The notes below the pieces were generated by a model. It saw only the letters and a list, made by a program, of their open reading frames with translations, did no database searches and was not told the origin of the DNA. Source: Phycisphaerae bacterium (GTDB lineage Bacteria > Planctomycetota > Phycisphaerae > UBA1845). From it: a DNA stretch of 64,000 nucleotides. The stretch spans positions 1 to 64,000 of the forward strand of contig JAJVHU010000057.1 in assembly GCA_022072505.1 (NCBI GenBank). The letters are read 5' to 3'. A program made the position numbers and the translations under genes. Positions 1-8,328 of the stretch are shown here, piece after piece; the stretch's first letter is position 1, and each line of letters begins with the position of its first letter.

Positions 1-382
1 ATCGTCCGCCGTTTACGGTGAGCGATTACCACACCAGCGGAAACCGCCGGATACGATGCGTACGTCCGGTGGTGGGGGAGGACGGGGGCCGCGAGGCGCC
101 TCCTACCCGATTTTCAACGGACGGTTAAGGGAGATGAGACGCTGCTCTTGTTCCGGCCCACTCGAGGGCAACAAAATTGCGCGCAGACACGAAGCCATGT
201 GTCCCTCGAAGGAGCACGATACGGGCAGCGTTCGCCGCAGAACGCGAGCCTGAAGGGTCGTACGAATACGCTCCCCCCTCGTTCGCGCCACGTCAGCGGA
301 GCCGGTGGTTTAAGTATCTTCGGAGCGGAGGGAAACCTGATCGCTTCCTTATGAGCGCGGCCCGGGATTGTAGCCGCGCGGT
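1..382. other. Stretch without a recognised gene
   Basis: No reading frame here has a convincing start, ribosome site or protein-like composition, and I see no tRNA, tmRNA, SRP or RNase P signature on either strand. Two repeat-like scraps are present. One at 114-133 (TTTTCAACGGACGGTTAA) resembles the right end of the inverted-repeat element at 2399-2505. The other at 342-365 is a degenerate copy of the 25-base family B repeat. Confidence 0.4.
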
Positions 383-1081
383 TCAGTTCATCGACGGGCG
401 CGGGGGCCACTCGGGGATGAGGGGGCGGGACTGGAGGCGGCGGAGGCGGGACTCGGTCCAGCGGGCGAGGATGTCGGCGCGGACCTCCGGATCAGGCTCA
501 TCGAGGATTCGCTGTTTCAGCGGGCTTTCGTCGGCCGGCATGAGGTGAAACGCCAGGGTGTCCACCCACTGCCGGGGGTCGGTGCGCAGTTCCTCAAGCT
601 GCTCGGCGATCTCGGCGTCGATCAGTTCGGCGCGCACCGCCTTCGCCAGCAGACCGTCGAGGCGTTTCAGCGAAGCCTCCGCCGGGGCGTCCTCCCGCGC
701 GGGCGGGGCCAGCGGCGCCGCGCGGATGCGCCGGTACGGCAGGGCGCGGTCCTCCTCGAGCACGCACACGCGCGCCGCCCCGAGCACGACGATGTGATAG
801 CGGCCGTCGGACAACCGCTCGTGCTTGAGCAGCCGCGACAGGCACGCAACCGGGTGAATCGGCGCCTCCAGCGTGTCGTACAGGTGCTCGTGGTTTTCGC
901 GCAGCAGAACCAGGGCGAGCCATCGGTCCGTTTCGGGGCCGGCAAGGAGGTCGTCCATCATCCGTCGGTAGCGCCCCTCGAACACGTGCAGCGGAACCCC
1001 CACACCCGGAAAGAGCACGAACCGCGGCAGCGGAAACAGCGGAATCCACCGCGATCGAAGGTAGTTCTTCCAGCCCGCCAT
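383..1081 (-). CDS. LON substrate-binding (N-terminal) domain protein
   Basis: A 232-residue protein matching the stand-alone LON substrate-binding domain family: only the N-terminal domain of Lon protease, without ATPase or peptidase parts. The opening WIPLFPLPRFVLFPG followed by LHVFEGRYRRMMDDLL is the family hallmark (roughly residues 12-45). The rest fits the usual beta-rich domain plus C-terminal helical bundle, and the length is normal. It is probably a cytoplasmic substrate or peptide binder; the exact role of these proteins is not established. Its ATG lies 3 bases after the ispD stop, with a GAGGAGG site inside the ispD end, so it is co-transcribed and probably translationally coupled with ispD. 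Confidence 0.9.
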   Translation of the reverse strand: MAGWKNYLRSRWIPLFPLPRFVLFPGVGVPLHVFEGRYRRMMDDLLAGPETDRWLALVLLRENHEHLYDTLEAPIHPVACLSRLLKHERLSDGRYHIVVLGAARVCVLEEDRALPYRRIRAAPLAPPAREDAPAEASLKRLDGLLAKAVRAELIDAEIAEQLEELRTDPRQWVDTLAFHLMPADESPLKQRILDEPDPEVRADILARWTESRLRRLQSRPLIPEWPPRPSMN

Positions 1082-1084
1082 CGT

Positions 1085-1816
1085 CTACCACTGCGCCTCC
1101 TCGAACGCCCCCATCTTGCGCACGGCCCTGGTCGGGCGCGACTTGAGGATCGCCGACGCCAGCGACAGGTCCGCCCGGACTGTGATCTTCAGGTTGGAGG
1201 CGTCGGACGCCACCAGACGCACCGCTTGCCCGGCGCGCTCCACGACCTGCGCGTCGTCGGTCACGGGGTCGTCGGCGGCGAGCCGGGAGTACGCGTCCAG
1301 GAGCAGATCCTTGCGGAACACCTGCGGCGTCTGGGCCTCGTGGAGCGCGTCGCGCGGGACGGTCTCCTCGACCACGCCGGCGCCCGACACCCGCTTCAGC
1401 GTCGCCGCCACCGGACAGGCGAGGATCGCCGCGCCGGATTTCACCGCCTCCGCGAAGACGGCGTCGATCATTTCCTGCGTCACGCAGGGACGCACGGCAT
1501 CATGCACGGCGACATATTCGGCGTCATCGCGGACCTCGCGCAGGGCGTGGGCCACCGAGTCGCGCCGCCGCGCCCCGCCCTCGATGAGGCGGACGTTCAT
1601 GAACGCGAGATTCGCGCCGTAGGAGGTCCGCATGCGCTCGGCGTCCTCCTTCGCCACGACGAGCAGGGTCTGGCAGACGTCCTCACGGTTGACGAACGCC
1701 TCCAGCGTCTTCAGAAAAACCGGACGCCCGTCGAGCTTGGCGAAAGGCTTCTTCTCCGAGCCGCCGAAGCGCTCGGAACTCCCGGCCGCCGGCATGATGA
1801 CTGCGTATTTCGGCAT
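1085..1816 (-). CDS. ispD: 2-C-methyl-D-erythritol 4-phosphate cytidylyltransferase
   Basis: IspD transfers CMP from CTP to methylerythritol 4-phosphate in the MEP isoprenoid pathway in the cytoplasm. The nucleotide-binding loop PAAGSSERFGG, the lysine pair that follows it, the VAVHDAVRPCV motif and the QTPQVF motif are all present, and about 243 residues is the normal length. I chose the ATG at 1816 because AGGAGG lies 11 bases upstream; a GTG four codons earlier overlaps that site and is unlikely. It is the first gene of a two-gene unit with the LON-domain protein. No ispF is fused to it or near it. Confidence 0.96.
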   Translation of the reverse strand: MPKYAVIMPAAGSSERFGGSEKKPFAKLDGRPVFLKTLEAFVNREDVCQTLLVVAKEDAERMRTSYGANLAFMNVRLIEGGARRRDSVAHALREVRDDAEYVAVHDAVRPCVTQEMIDAVFAEAVKSGAAILACPVAATLKRVSGAGVVEETVPRDALHEAQTPQVFRKDLLLDAYSRLAADDPVTDDAQVVERAGQAVRLVASDASNLKITVRADLSLASAILKSRPTRAVRKMGAFEEAQW

Positions 1817-1853
1817 GTCGCTCTTCACCTCCTGAACCGCGGACCGTGTTCGT

Positions 1854-1877
1854 GGACCGCGGACCTCGGGTCCGCAT
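1854..1877 (-). repeat. Family C dispersed hairpin repeat, copy 1
   Basis: Read on the minus strand this starts ATGCGGACC and forms a perfect GCGGACC/GGTCCGC hairpin with a 3-base loop. A near-identical 25-base copy lies at 51702-51726. This copy sits about 40 bases upstream of the ispD start, in its leader or promoter region. Confidence 0.6.
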
Positions 1878-2130
1878 CTTCACCGCCCCGTCCCCTAATA
1901 CTACCACGCCGCCCTTTTGGCCATCGACATAGTGCTGCAACGCTGGATCAGGCGGTCGAAACACGGCGATTTTCGGCCAATTCAAACGGGTTTGGAGGAT
2001 CGAAACCAGTACGGGCTTGTCCCGCGACAACCTCCGGCGGCTCCGCAGGCGGAAACAGCTTGCCCGCGTGGGTCGAGGCGAGTCGGCCGCCAGGGAAATC
2101 CGCGTTGGAGGATTAAGACGCGGTTGCGAA

Positions 2131-2155
2131 ACCGAGTCGCGCCCGTAAGGAAGCG
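2131..2155 (-). repeat. Family B 25-base repeat, copy 1
   Basis: The minus strand matches the 25-base repeat found at 48206, 50525 and 52792 with one difference (GACTCGG for GGCTCGG). It points toward ispD, 315 bases downstream. It is followed on the plus side by a GGTTTTGAAACCGCG module, so repeat modules are combined here. Confidence 0.75.
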
Positions 2156-2398
2156 TGCCTTTCGGGCCTTTCACGCGGGTTTTGAAACCGCGTGTCTTGA
2201 ATCTCCAACGGACTCCGGTGTTGGGGGATCGGGATGTCTGTCGTTGTGGCGTGCGATGATGCCCCGGAGGGACGGAGGATCGTCGCGGCGTTTTTCCTTC
2301 CCTCCGGGACTTCTGTCGTCCCTCCGGGACTTCCGGATCCTCGGCGACGGCTTCCCAGCACTGGCGTGCTGGGCTGTTTTCCAGCGCCCCTTCCGGGG

Positions 2399-2505
2399 CT
2401 AACAGCCTGTTGAAGACCTCGCGATCGGCTTTCGTGATACCGGTTTTTCCCGGAGAAATTCGCCTCCCGGAGGAACGCGTAGCCCTTTTTCAACGGACTG
2501 CTAAG
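2399..2505. repeat. MITE-like inverted-repeat element
   Basis: The left end CTAACAGCCTGTTGAAG (2399-2415) and the right end TTCAACGGACTGCTAAG (2488-2504) are imperfect inverted repeats, matching at about 12 of 16 positions. They enclose about 70 bases with no coding capacity. This is the size and form of a non-autonomous transposon remnant. No transposase is present, and no target-site duplication is obvious. Confidence 0.4.
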
Positions 2506-2586
2506 CGTCCGCCAGTTCGCGCAGACGAGGATCATCCGCCTGGGCGTCACGGGGCCGGGCGCTGCAACGCGGGCATCGGTCAGGGG

Positions 2587-3039
2587 CTACAGATCTTCCT
2601 CGTCGTCAGGTTCTTCCTCGTCTTCCTCGTCGTCAAAGTCGTCGAAGTCTTCGTCTTCGAAGTCGTCGTCCTCCTCGTCGTCGTCGAAGTCGTCGTCGTC
2701 ATCCTCTTCAAAGTCGAAGTCTTCGTCTTCGTCTTCGCCGGCGGTGATCGGTTCGAGGTCGCCGGCCAGCTCCGAGACGCGCCCGGCCAGGAGTTCGGAC
2801 GCCTGCATCTCAAACTCCTGGGGAACGAGAATCTCGACCAATGAACTCGGCTGCGTGGTCCGCGTGGCGCCTTCCGTCCACTCCACCGCGATCTGGGCCT
2901 CGATGCCCGATTGCGAAAGGAGCCGGACGTACCGTTCCGCTTCGCCGGCGTCCGCGGCGAAAGCGATCGACGACCATGACGGCGGGGAATCCGCGTCGAG
3001 ATGCACCGCGCTGTTCGTTTCCTTGTCGAGTAACGCCAT
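2587..3039 (-). CDS. DUF2007-like protein with extreme acidic tail
   Basis: A 150-residue protein. The first ~100 residues resemble the DUF2007 (putative signal-transducing) fold: a beta-alpha-beta start with GEAERYVRLLSQSGIEAQIAV and a later ILVPQEFEMQASELLAG segment. The last ~50 residues are almost only Asp and Glu with scattered Phe. Such tails are usually disordered and bind cations or basic proteins. I set the start at 3039, where GGGAGG lies 7 bases upstream; the frame is open 47 codons further, but that extension has no ribosome site and an odd composition. It is transcribed divergently from the PH-domain gene. The function is unknown. Confidence 0.75.
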   Translation of the reverse strand: MALLDKETNSAVHLDADSPPSWSSIAFAADAGEAERYVRLLSQSGIEAQIAVEWTEGATRTTQPSSLVEILVPQEFEMQASELLAGRVSELAGDLEPITAGEDEDEDFDFEEDDDDDFDDDEEDDDFEDEDFDDFDDEEDEEEPDDEEDL

Positions 3040-3383
3040 CTTTATGCCTCCCAGTATCCGCCGCGTCGGGACCGACGGGGGCGCCGAATCCGGGGCGGTG
3101 ATCCGCTGATCCCGTATCCGCACACTTCGCGTTTCCGCCGGAATCGGGCAGCAGTGTAGTAGCCGACCCTCACCGGTCAAGCGGTCCCGCCGCCCTTTCC
3201 GGCGCCCGCCTCGGGTGGCTTACGCCGTCCTTGAAACGGCGTCAAGATTCGGTCAATATCCACCCACGGAAGCCCGAATTCATAAACACAGCGGATCTGC
3301 GCGGACGGACGTGGTCATCCCCGGAATCAACCGGTTGTCGGGGGAAGTGTTCCGACGGAGCCGCTACCTCGGAGTCACTGCAC
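3040..3383. other. Divergent intergenic region
   Basis: This 344-base gap separates two divergent genes and should hold both promoters, but no clear -35/-10 pair is visible. A perfect 7-bp hairpin (ACGCCGT, loop CCTTGAA, ACGGCGT) lies at 3222-3242, without a T tract. Confidence 0.4.
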
Positions 3384-3986
3384 ATGTCGAGTTCGATGAC
3401 GCAAGGCCCGCAGGGTCCGCCGCCTGAAGATTCCCGCCCCGCCGCCGACCCGGGGGCGGCGCTGCGCGGCGGTCCGGAACCCGCCGGTGAGCTGCCGAAG
3501 GAAACTCCGATCTGGACCGGGCGGACGCACTGGAAGTATTTCCTTCCGGGCGTGGCGCTGTGGGCGCTGGGCATGCTGGCGGTGAGCTGGCTGCTGCTGA
3601 AGGCGTTTTCCTCGCCGGAGTCCACCTGGGTCGGGACGTTGCTGACGGTGTTGTGGCTGGGCAGCGCGGTGGTGGTCTTCGGGCGCATTGCGGTCCGGAT
3701 CCTCGGGCAGCGCTACCGCCTGACCTCGCAGCGGTTGTTCATTGAAAAAGGAATCCTGTCGCAGACGATCGATCAGACGGAGTTGCTCCGGGTGGACGAC
3801 GTGCGAATGCACCGGACCGTCATCGACCGGATGTTCGGGCTGGGAACCGTCGAGGTCATGTCCACCGACGCCACGAACCCGCGCATCCGGATCGTCGGGA
3901 TATCCGCGCCGGACACCGTGGCCGAGCACATCCGGATGAACATGCGCGTCATGCGGAAAAAGGCGCTCTTCGTCGAGAACCTGTAA
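3384..3986 (+). CDS. PH-domain (bPH2/YdbT-like) membrane protein
   Basis: A 200-residue protein: a Pro-rich, disordered N-terminus (about 1-45), two membrane helices (about residues 52-75 and 85-107), then a bacterial PH domain. Family hallmarks are RYRLTSQRLFIEKGILS, IDQTELLRVDDV and the VISTD-like VEVMSTDATNP. Proteins of this family are inner-membrane proteins of uncertain function, with the PH domain probably cytoplasmic. I set the start at 3384, with GGAG 9 bases upstream; the frame continues 51 codons further but that part does not look like protein. It is not in an obvious operon. Confidence 0.85.
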   Translation: MSSSMTQGPQGPPPEDSRPAADPGAALRGGPEPAGELPKETPIWTGRTHWKYFLPGVALWALGMLAVSWLLLKAFSSPESTWVGTLLTVLWLGSAVVVFGRIAVRILGQRYRLTSQRLFIEKGILSQTIDQTELLRVDDVRMHRTVIDRMFGLGTVEVMSTDATNPRIRIVGISAPDTVAEHIRMNMRVMRKKALFVENL

Positions 3987-4181
3987 CGCGGGCGCCCCTC
4001 CGGCAATTGGCGCCCCTTTCTGTCGGGCGCGCAGGCGGCGGCGCTTCTGTGCCGGAGCAAAGCCCGTTTCAAGTCGCCTCCGGACCGGAGGCGCCGCGCA
4101 GAATTCGCCGGCTGGCCGATAACGACCGCCCGCCGACCGCGCAAGTTCACCCGCGCCTGACGCGGACCGATACTTCGGGAA

Positions 4182-4631
4182 ATGTCCACTACGACGGTCG
4201 CAAATCCTTACCTGCGCGAGGCGGTGCTCACGGCGTCTCCCGAGCAGCTTCAGCTCATGCTCTATGACGGAGCGATCCGCTTCACGATGCAGGGACGGGA
4301 GGCGCTGCTGAAAAAGGACTTCGAGGCGGTCTACAACGCCTTGACTCGGGCGCAGAAGATCGTGCTGGAGATGCACGCCGGATTGCGCCCCGAGGTGAAC
4401 CCGACGTTGTGCGAGCGCGTCGGCGCGCTGTATATGTTCGTGTATCACAAGCTGGTGGACGGTTCGGCGCACCACGACGTGCAGGCGCTCGACGACGCCC
4501 TCAAGATCCTCCGGATCGAGCGGGAAACCTGGCAGCTCCTGTGCGACAAAGTGGCCGCCGATCGTGCGGGACTTGAGGCGACGCCTCCGTCGGAGGTGAA
4601 CGAACCGGGGACGCTCTCGGTTGAAGTCTGA
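4182..4631 (+). CDS. fliS: Flagellar export chaperone FliS
   Basis: FliS binds the C-terminal helix of newly made flagellin in the cytoplasm and holds it for export. The 149-residue protein has the family signature near its N-terminus, ANPYLREAVLTASPEQLQLMLYDGAIRF, seen in two halves around residues 8-35. Helical-bundle segments follow, including the NALTRAQKIVLEMHAGL region. No other flagellar gene lies in this window, so it is a solitary chaperone gene here. A palindromic hairpin (4075-4093) sits in its upstream region, and a perfect inverted repeat follows the gene. Confidence 0.93.
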   Translation: MSTTTVANPYLREAVLTASPEQLQLMLYDGAIRFTMQGREALLKKDFEAVYNALTRAQKIVLEMHAGLRPEVNPTLCERVGALYMFVYHKLVDGSAHHDVQALDDALKILRIERETWQLLCDKVAADRAGLEATPPSEVNEPGTLSVEV

Positions 4632-4688
4632 CGCCGCCCATCGCCGGGCGGTTCGTCACGGACGCCGGGCATCCGGATCGAAAAATAT

Positions 4689-4729
4689 AACCGGCGATCG
4701 GATGCGACAGGCACACCCGATCGCCGGTT
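4689..4729. terminator. Bidirectional hairpin terminator candidate
   Basis: A perfect 13-bp inverted repeat, AACCGGCGATCGG and its complement, around a 15-base loop. It lies between the convergent ends of fliS (4631) and the secreted-protein gene (4764). The upstream flank AAAAATAT gives a T tract when read on the minus strand, so it could end transcription from both sides. Confidence 0.65.
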
Positions 4730-4763
4730 CATCTGCGCTTACGCCTCACGCGAACGCGCGTCG

Positions 4764-5672
4764 CTACGGACACACGGCGCCGGCTTCAAGGGAGCAGGCC
4801 GGAACGCGAACCGTCCCGGACGCGCTCGGACACTCCTTGGCCTTCGCCTTGCCGCGGGAGTTCGCCACCGACTGAATGCAGGTTCCACCGGGCATCGCGA
4901 ATCCGTAGGAGTTGCCCGGGATGCCGTTCTTGAGGACGGCCTTGGCGAAACACCCGCAACCCTTGGCCCGCGTTTTGACCTTCAGTTGCTCACCGCCCGC
5001 GCAGCCGTCACTCGGGCAGGCCACGCCGTAGGTGTGATCATTGAGGATCGGGCTCCAAGACCAGTTGGCGTGCGTCAGGCGGACGCTGCCGATGCCCGCG
5101 GCGTGCTCAAACCCGATGAACAGGGGCGAGGCGTTGCCGGGAATCGTGACGGTCATCGTGCCGATCGTCGCCCCGGCGGAGTCAAAAACTTCGACGACCG
5201 CGCTGTCGCCGAAACCCGAGAACGCCAGCAGGTCCACGCCCATCGCCGTAGTGAACGTGTCGTACCGGATGACGATCTGGCGATCCCCGGAGTTGCTCAG
5301 GATCGTCCGGGTGGGAAGGCTGAAGTAATTGTGGCCGTTCCACTGCAGATTGCTGCTTGTCAGGTAGCTGGCGCCGTCGTTGACCAGCCCCGGTCCCTGC
5401 CCCTCATACACAGTGTTCTCGTCGAGAACCGTGTTCCCGCTGCTGACCGCCCCACCGTCGGTGATGCTGAACGCCTCGAAATCATCCGTCGTCCCCGCGC
5501 CGCCGAGCAAGTTATTGAGATCCGTGCGGCTGGCGATGAACCCGGCCGGGTAGACCTCTCCGTCCTTCGGCGGAACATCGAACACTCCTCCCCCCCCGAA
5601 CGGCGCGGTCTGCTGCGCCAACGCCGGCAGACAAAGCCCCACGATCCACATCGAACAGAGAATCCGCTTCAT
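4764..5672 (-). CDS. Secreted protein of unknown function
   Basis: A 302-residue exported protein with a clear Sec signal peptide (MKRILCSMWIVGLCLPALAQ, cleavage after AQ). The middle looks like a beta-sandwich carbohydrate-binding or PEP-CTERM-type fold: DDFEAFSITDGG, then alternating strands with LAFSGFGDSAVVEVFDSAG. The last ~80 residues are rich in Cys and Lys (about eight Cys), suggesting a small disulfide domain. There is no C-terminal membrane anchor or sorting tail. I set the start at 5672, with GAGGAG 5 bases upstream. It is convergent with fliS. I do not recognise a named family. Confidence 0.8.
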   Translation of the reverse strand: MKRILCSMWIVGLCLPALAQQTAPFGGGGVFDVPPKDGEVYPAGFIASRTDLNNLLGGAGTTDDFEAFSITDGGAVSSGNTVLDENTVYEGQGPGLVNDGASYLTSSNLQWNGHNYFSLPTRTILSNSGDRQIVIRYDTFTTAMGVDLLAFSGFGDSAVVEVFDSAGATIGTMTVTIPGNASPLFIGFEHAAGIGSVRLTHANWSWSPILNDHTYGVACPSDGCAGGEQLKVKTRAKGCGCFAKAVLKNGIPGNSYGFAMPGGTCIQSVANSRGKAKAKECPSASGTVRVPACSLEAGAVCP

Positions 5673-5978
5673 GATTCGCTCCTCCTCAGTGTCATACCCA
5701 CGGCACCGCTGCGCCGGACGACGTAGCCCGGTCAAGCCTCGCGGGCGCCCCTCATACAAACCGGATTGTCACCGAGAGCAGTTTATCCGTCCGTGCCCGC
5801 CGATTACAATTCGGAAAAGGTCAATAATCGAAGAATTCGCTGCTCGTGGCTTATCCGCCCACAATAAAAAGGGGCGTTCTCACGCGACGGGGAGGCTGCG
5901 GCAAGCATCGCCGCGACGCTGACGCGCCCGTCGCCCGTCATTGTCAATTGCCGGGTAGGTCCGAATGAGCAACCTGAA
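5673..5978. other. Divergent intergenic region
   Basis: The central part (about 5800-5880) is AT-richer than the surroundings, as expected for promoters of the two divergent genes. I see no consensus -35/-10 pair that I can assign with confidence, and no gene. Confidence 0.35.
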
Positions 5979-6839
5979 ATGATGGCATCCGCCGCGAAAC
6001 CCCGTCCCGTCTGGCTTTGCGCTCTGGGGCGTCGCCCGCTTCCCGGCGACCTGTCCGTCACGGATGCGCGTTACGGTCTTGCCCAGGTCTACAAGAACGA
6101 TTTTTTCGCGGTGACCGCCCGGTATGACCGCTTGCCGGGGGAAGGCGCGGCGACAGAGGGCTCGCCGGAGTCGGTCGTGCTGAAGCTCAACCGTCAGGCC
6201 CCCGCGCTGATTCCGCTGCGTTTTGTCGGGCGGGTGCTCGCGTGGCGCGAGGCCGGGGCGTTCGAGCGCGTCGGAACCTTGCCGGGAGTTCCGCGATTCC
6301 TCGGGCGGTTCGAGGACACGGGCGTCATACATGAGTTCGTCCCGGGACACGCGATGCGCAAGGGCGAGCGTGTTCCCGACGACTTTCACGTCCACCTGCG
6401 CGAGTTGATCGCCGGAATTCACGCGAGAAACCTGGCGTACGTCGATCTCGAGAAATGCGAGAACGTCATCGTCGGCGATGACGGCCGGCCGTATCTGGTG
6501 GATTTTCAGATCGCCTTTTACTGGCCGTGGCGTTTCGGGGCGCGGAGTTTCCCGGTACGATGGCTGCTTCGGCGGTTTCAAAGCGCCGACCGGTATCATC
6601 TGGTCAAGCTTCATCGGCGGACGCGGCGCGACCAGTTGACGCCCGAGGCGCTGGCGGCGTCGTACCGGCGTCCGTGGTACGTGCGGTTGCACGGGCTGCT
6701 GATGCGTCCGCTGACGCTGCTGCGCCGGCGGGTGCTCGAGCGGCTGGATCCGCGGCGCGGGAAGGGTGAGCGCGGGCGGGTGGAGGCGGACGGATCGGCG
6801 GTCGGCGCGGGGGACGTGGACCGGACGGACGCGGCGTGA
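5979..6839 (+). CDS. Lipopolysaccharide-kinase-like (WaaP/Kdo kinase-type) protein
   Basis: A 286-residue protein with a degenerate protein-kinase fold like the sugar kinases that phosphorylate LPS core or Kdo. HARNLAYVDLEKCENVIV holds the catalytic-loop Asp and the following Asn, and YLVDFQIAFYW holds the metal-binding Asp, with DFQ in place of DFG. An upstream VVLKLNR segment probably carries the ATP-contacting Lys. The C-terminal ~70 residues are basic and Pro/Arg-rich, and may contact the membrane. There are two adjacent ATG codons (5979 and 5982) and no clear ribosome site. The small gene at 6920 follows on the same strand. Its substrate cannot be told from sequence. Confidence 0.7.
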   Translation: MMASAAKPRPVWLCALGRRPLPGDLSVTDARYGLAQVYKNDFFAVTARYDRLPGEGAATEGSPESVVLKLNRQAPALIPLRFVGRVLAWREAGAFERVGTLPGVPRFLGRFEDTGVIHEFVPGHAMRKGERVPDDFHVHLRELIAGIHARNLAYVDLEKCENVIVGDDGRPYLVDFQIAFYWPWRFGARSFPVRWLLRRFQSADRYHLVKLHRRTRRDQLTPEALAASYRRPWYVRLHGLLMRPLTLLRRRVLERLDPRRGKGERGRVEADGSAVGAGDVDRTDAA

Positions 6840-6919
6840 GGGCGACGCCGGAGCGACGCTCGTTTGATGCGCGGGACGGCGACGGCGGAGCCGCTGGACA
6901 AAGAGGAGCAGAGCTTGCG

Positions 6920-7411
6920 ATGGCTTTGACACAGGCAGATTTCGATATCATCAACGCCTATCGCGCCTGGGTGGAGCGCCGCGCGGCGGAGAGCGGTCAT
7001 TACGGCGCCTGCGAGCGACATGACCGTCCGGACGGGTCGACGCTGTTGTCGCGTTTCGACGCCGGCGGGCGCATCTGGCTGGAGATCGGGCTGCGGCCCT
7101 TCATTCCCCAGGTCCGGGCCGCGATCGTCACGGACGACCGCTGGAAGAGCGAGGAACTCGAGGAGGCGATCGAGTCCACCGGGGACTCGATGAACGAGTT
7201 CATCGAGGCGGGCTTCGACGAGGCGGACCTCGACTGGCGCGAGCCGCCGGTCGAGCATTACCGTGACGGCGGGAAGTACTTTTACTTCGCGACGCCGCTG
7301 GAGCTGTCGGACCTGTCAGACCTGGCGCGCGACGACGTTCGCGCGAAGACGTTCAAGATGCTCGAAGGCTACCGGGTCGCGTTCGGACCGTCGCTGACGC
7401 GCAGCCCCTGA
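6920..7411 (+). CDS. Conserved-looking protein of unknown function
   Basis: A 163-residue soluble protein, likely cytoplasmic, with no signal peptide or membrane helix. It has an acidic, helical character (KSEELEEAIESTGDSMNEFIEAGF) and ends with a strand-rich YFYFATPLELSDLSDL segment. I recognise no family. I chose the start at 6920 because AGAGGAG lies about 11 bases upstream; the upstream extension of the frame overlaps the preceding gene and is Arg/Gly-rich. It probably shares a transcript with the LPS-kinase-like gene 80 bases upstream. Confidence 0.65.
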   Translation: MALTQADFDIINAYRAWVERRAAESGHYGACERHDRPDGSTLLSRFDAGGRIWLEIGLRPFIPQVRAAIVTDDRWKSEELEEAIESTGDSMNEFIEAGFDEADLDWREPPVEHYRDGGKYFYFATPLELSDLSDLARDDVRAKTFKMLEGYRVAFGPSLTRSP

Positions 7412-7455
7412 CACGCTGCGGAGATCGCGCCGGGGCGTTGGGCCGGGTCGGCGCA

Positions 7456-8289
7456 TCAGTAATCGACCGGTATCGCGTCGAGGACGGCCGGCAGATCCGT
7501 CGTCTCGTCCAGCGTGCTCACAATGCACATGCAGAGCTTCTCGCTGTCGCGGTGAAGCAGGCGCAGAGGACCGACGTGGACAGCGTGGTTCGCGCCGGCA
7601 TTGAGCTTGCAGGGGAGGCACTCCTCGTTTCCGTAGTTCTTGCGCACGCCGGCGGGGCATTGAAGCAGCAGTAGTTGTCCGCGCGGACCGGTGAAGTGAA
7701 ACGCGAGCGACCGGTGGCGCGTGCCCATCTTCAGCAGGTACATGCCCGCAAGCTTCAACTCCGCCGGAAGAACCGCCGGCGGATGAATCCGGACCGTCAT
7801 GATCTGCTCCGCCTCCGTCCGCGTAATGCTCCGGCCGCCGTGAGCGCGGACGAGGGCGTCGATCCCGGCGCCGATGTCGCCGTCCGCCTGCTCGAGGAGG
7901 GGTCGGAAGTCGATCCCGGCGGCGACCGCCCGGCCTCCGAGAACGCCCGCGCTCCAGAGAAAGACGCCGGCGCTGACCAGCGCAAGAAACGCGGCGGCGG
8001 CGGCGAAGACCCTCCGGCGGGAAACCGGACGCCTGGTTTCCGCTCCTTGCCGCGACTGCCCCGGCGCTTCGCCGTCGCCCAGCCGGGACTCGATCGCGGT
8101 CCAGAGCCGCGGCGGTGCAGTCACGGCGATGCGCGTCGCCAGCCGCAACGTCAGCGACGTCAACGCGCGGGCCTCTTCCGCACATCGGTCGCAGCGCGCG
8201 ACATGCTCGCGGACGCTTTCCGCCAGATCGGGCGCGAGTTCCGCGTCTACCCACGCTCCCAGCACGGATTGAACTTCGTCACACGTCAT
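7456..8289 (-). CDS. Anti-sigma factor with zinc finger, membrane-anchored
   Basis: A 277-residue protein of the ZAS (zf-HC2) anti-sigma type. The N-terminus MTCDEVQSVLGAWVDAEL followed by REHVARCDRCAEE gives the H-x3-C-x2-C zinc site near residues 28-36. One membrane helix follows (about residues 93-115), then a ~160-residue C-terminal domain with five Cys that is probably periplasmic or lumenal. It starts 39 bases after the ECF sigma gene on the same strand, so it should hold that sigma factor inactive at the membrane. The signal it senses is unknown. Confidence 0.9.
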   Translation of the reverse strand: MTCDEVQSVLGAWVDAELAPDLAESVREHVARCDRCAEEARALTSLTLRLATRIAVTAPPRLWTAIESRLGDGEAPGQSRQGAETRRPVSRRRVFAAAAAFLALVSAGVFLWSAGVLGGRAVAAGIDFRPLLEQADGDIGAGIDALVRAHGGRSITRTEAEQIMTVRIHPPAVLPAELKLAGMYLLKMGTRHRSLAFHFTGPRGQLLLLQCPAGVRKNYGNEECLPCKLNAGANHAVHVGPLRLLHRDSEKLCMCIVSTLDETTDLPAVLDAIPVDY

Positions 8290-8328
8290 GTTCTCAGGCT
8301 TTATTGCCGGTGCGGCGGCGCGCCCCTG

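Larger units (their letters stand above)
1817..2586. other. Repeat-rich intergenic region upstream of ispD
   Basis: About 770 bases without a supportable gene. It carries the family C hairpin (1854-1877), a family B copy (2131-2155), GGTTTTGAAACCGCG (2174-2188), which recurs near 41193, two direct copies of CCCTCCGGGACTTC (about 2299-2332) with an inverted CCGGAGGGAC upstream, and the inverted-repeat element at 2399-2505. The open frames here have compositions dictated by the repeats. Confidence 0.6.

Noticed and set aside
545-2116. 523-codon plus-strand open frame
   Set aside because: Antisense to LON-domain and ispD genes and rich in Arg/Gln/His; no ribosome site.
5940-5968. TTGTCA-17-AATGAG as a promoter of the LPS-kinase-like gene
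   Set aside because: The -10 part matches the consensus at too few positions, and the start point would almost coincide with the ATG.
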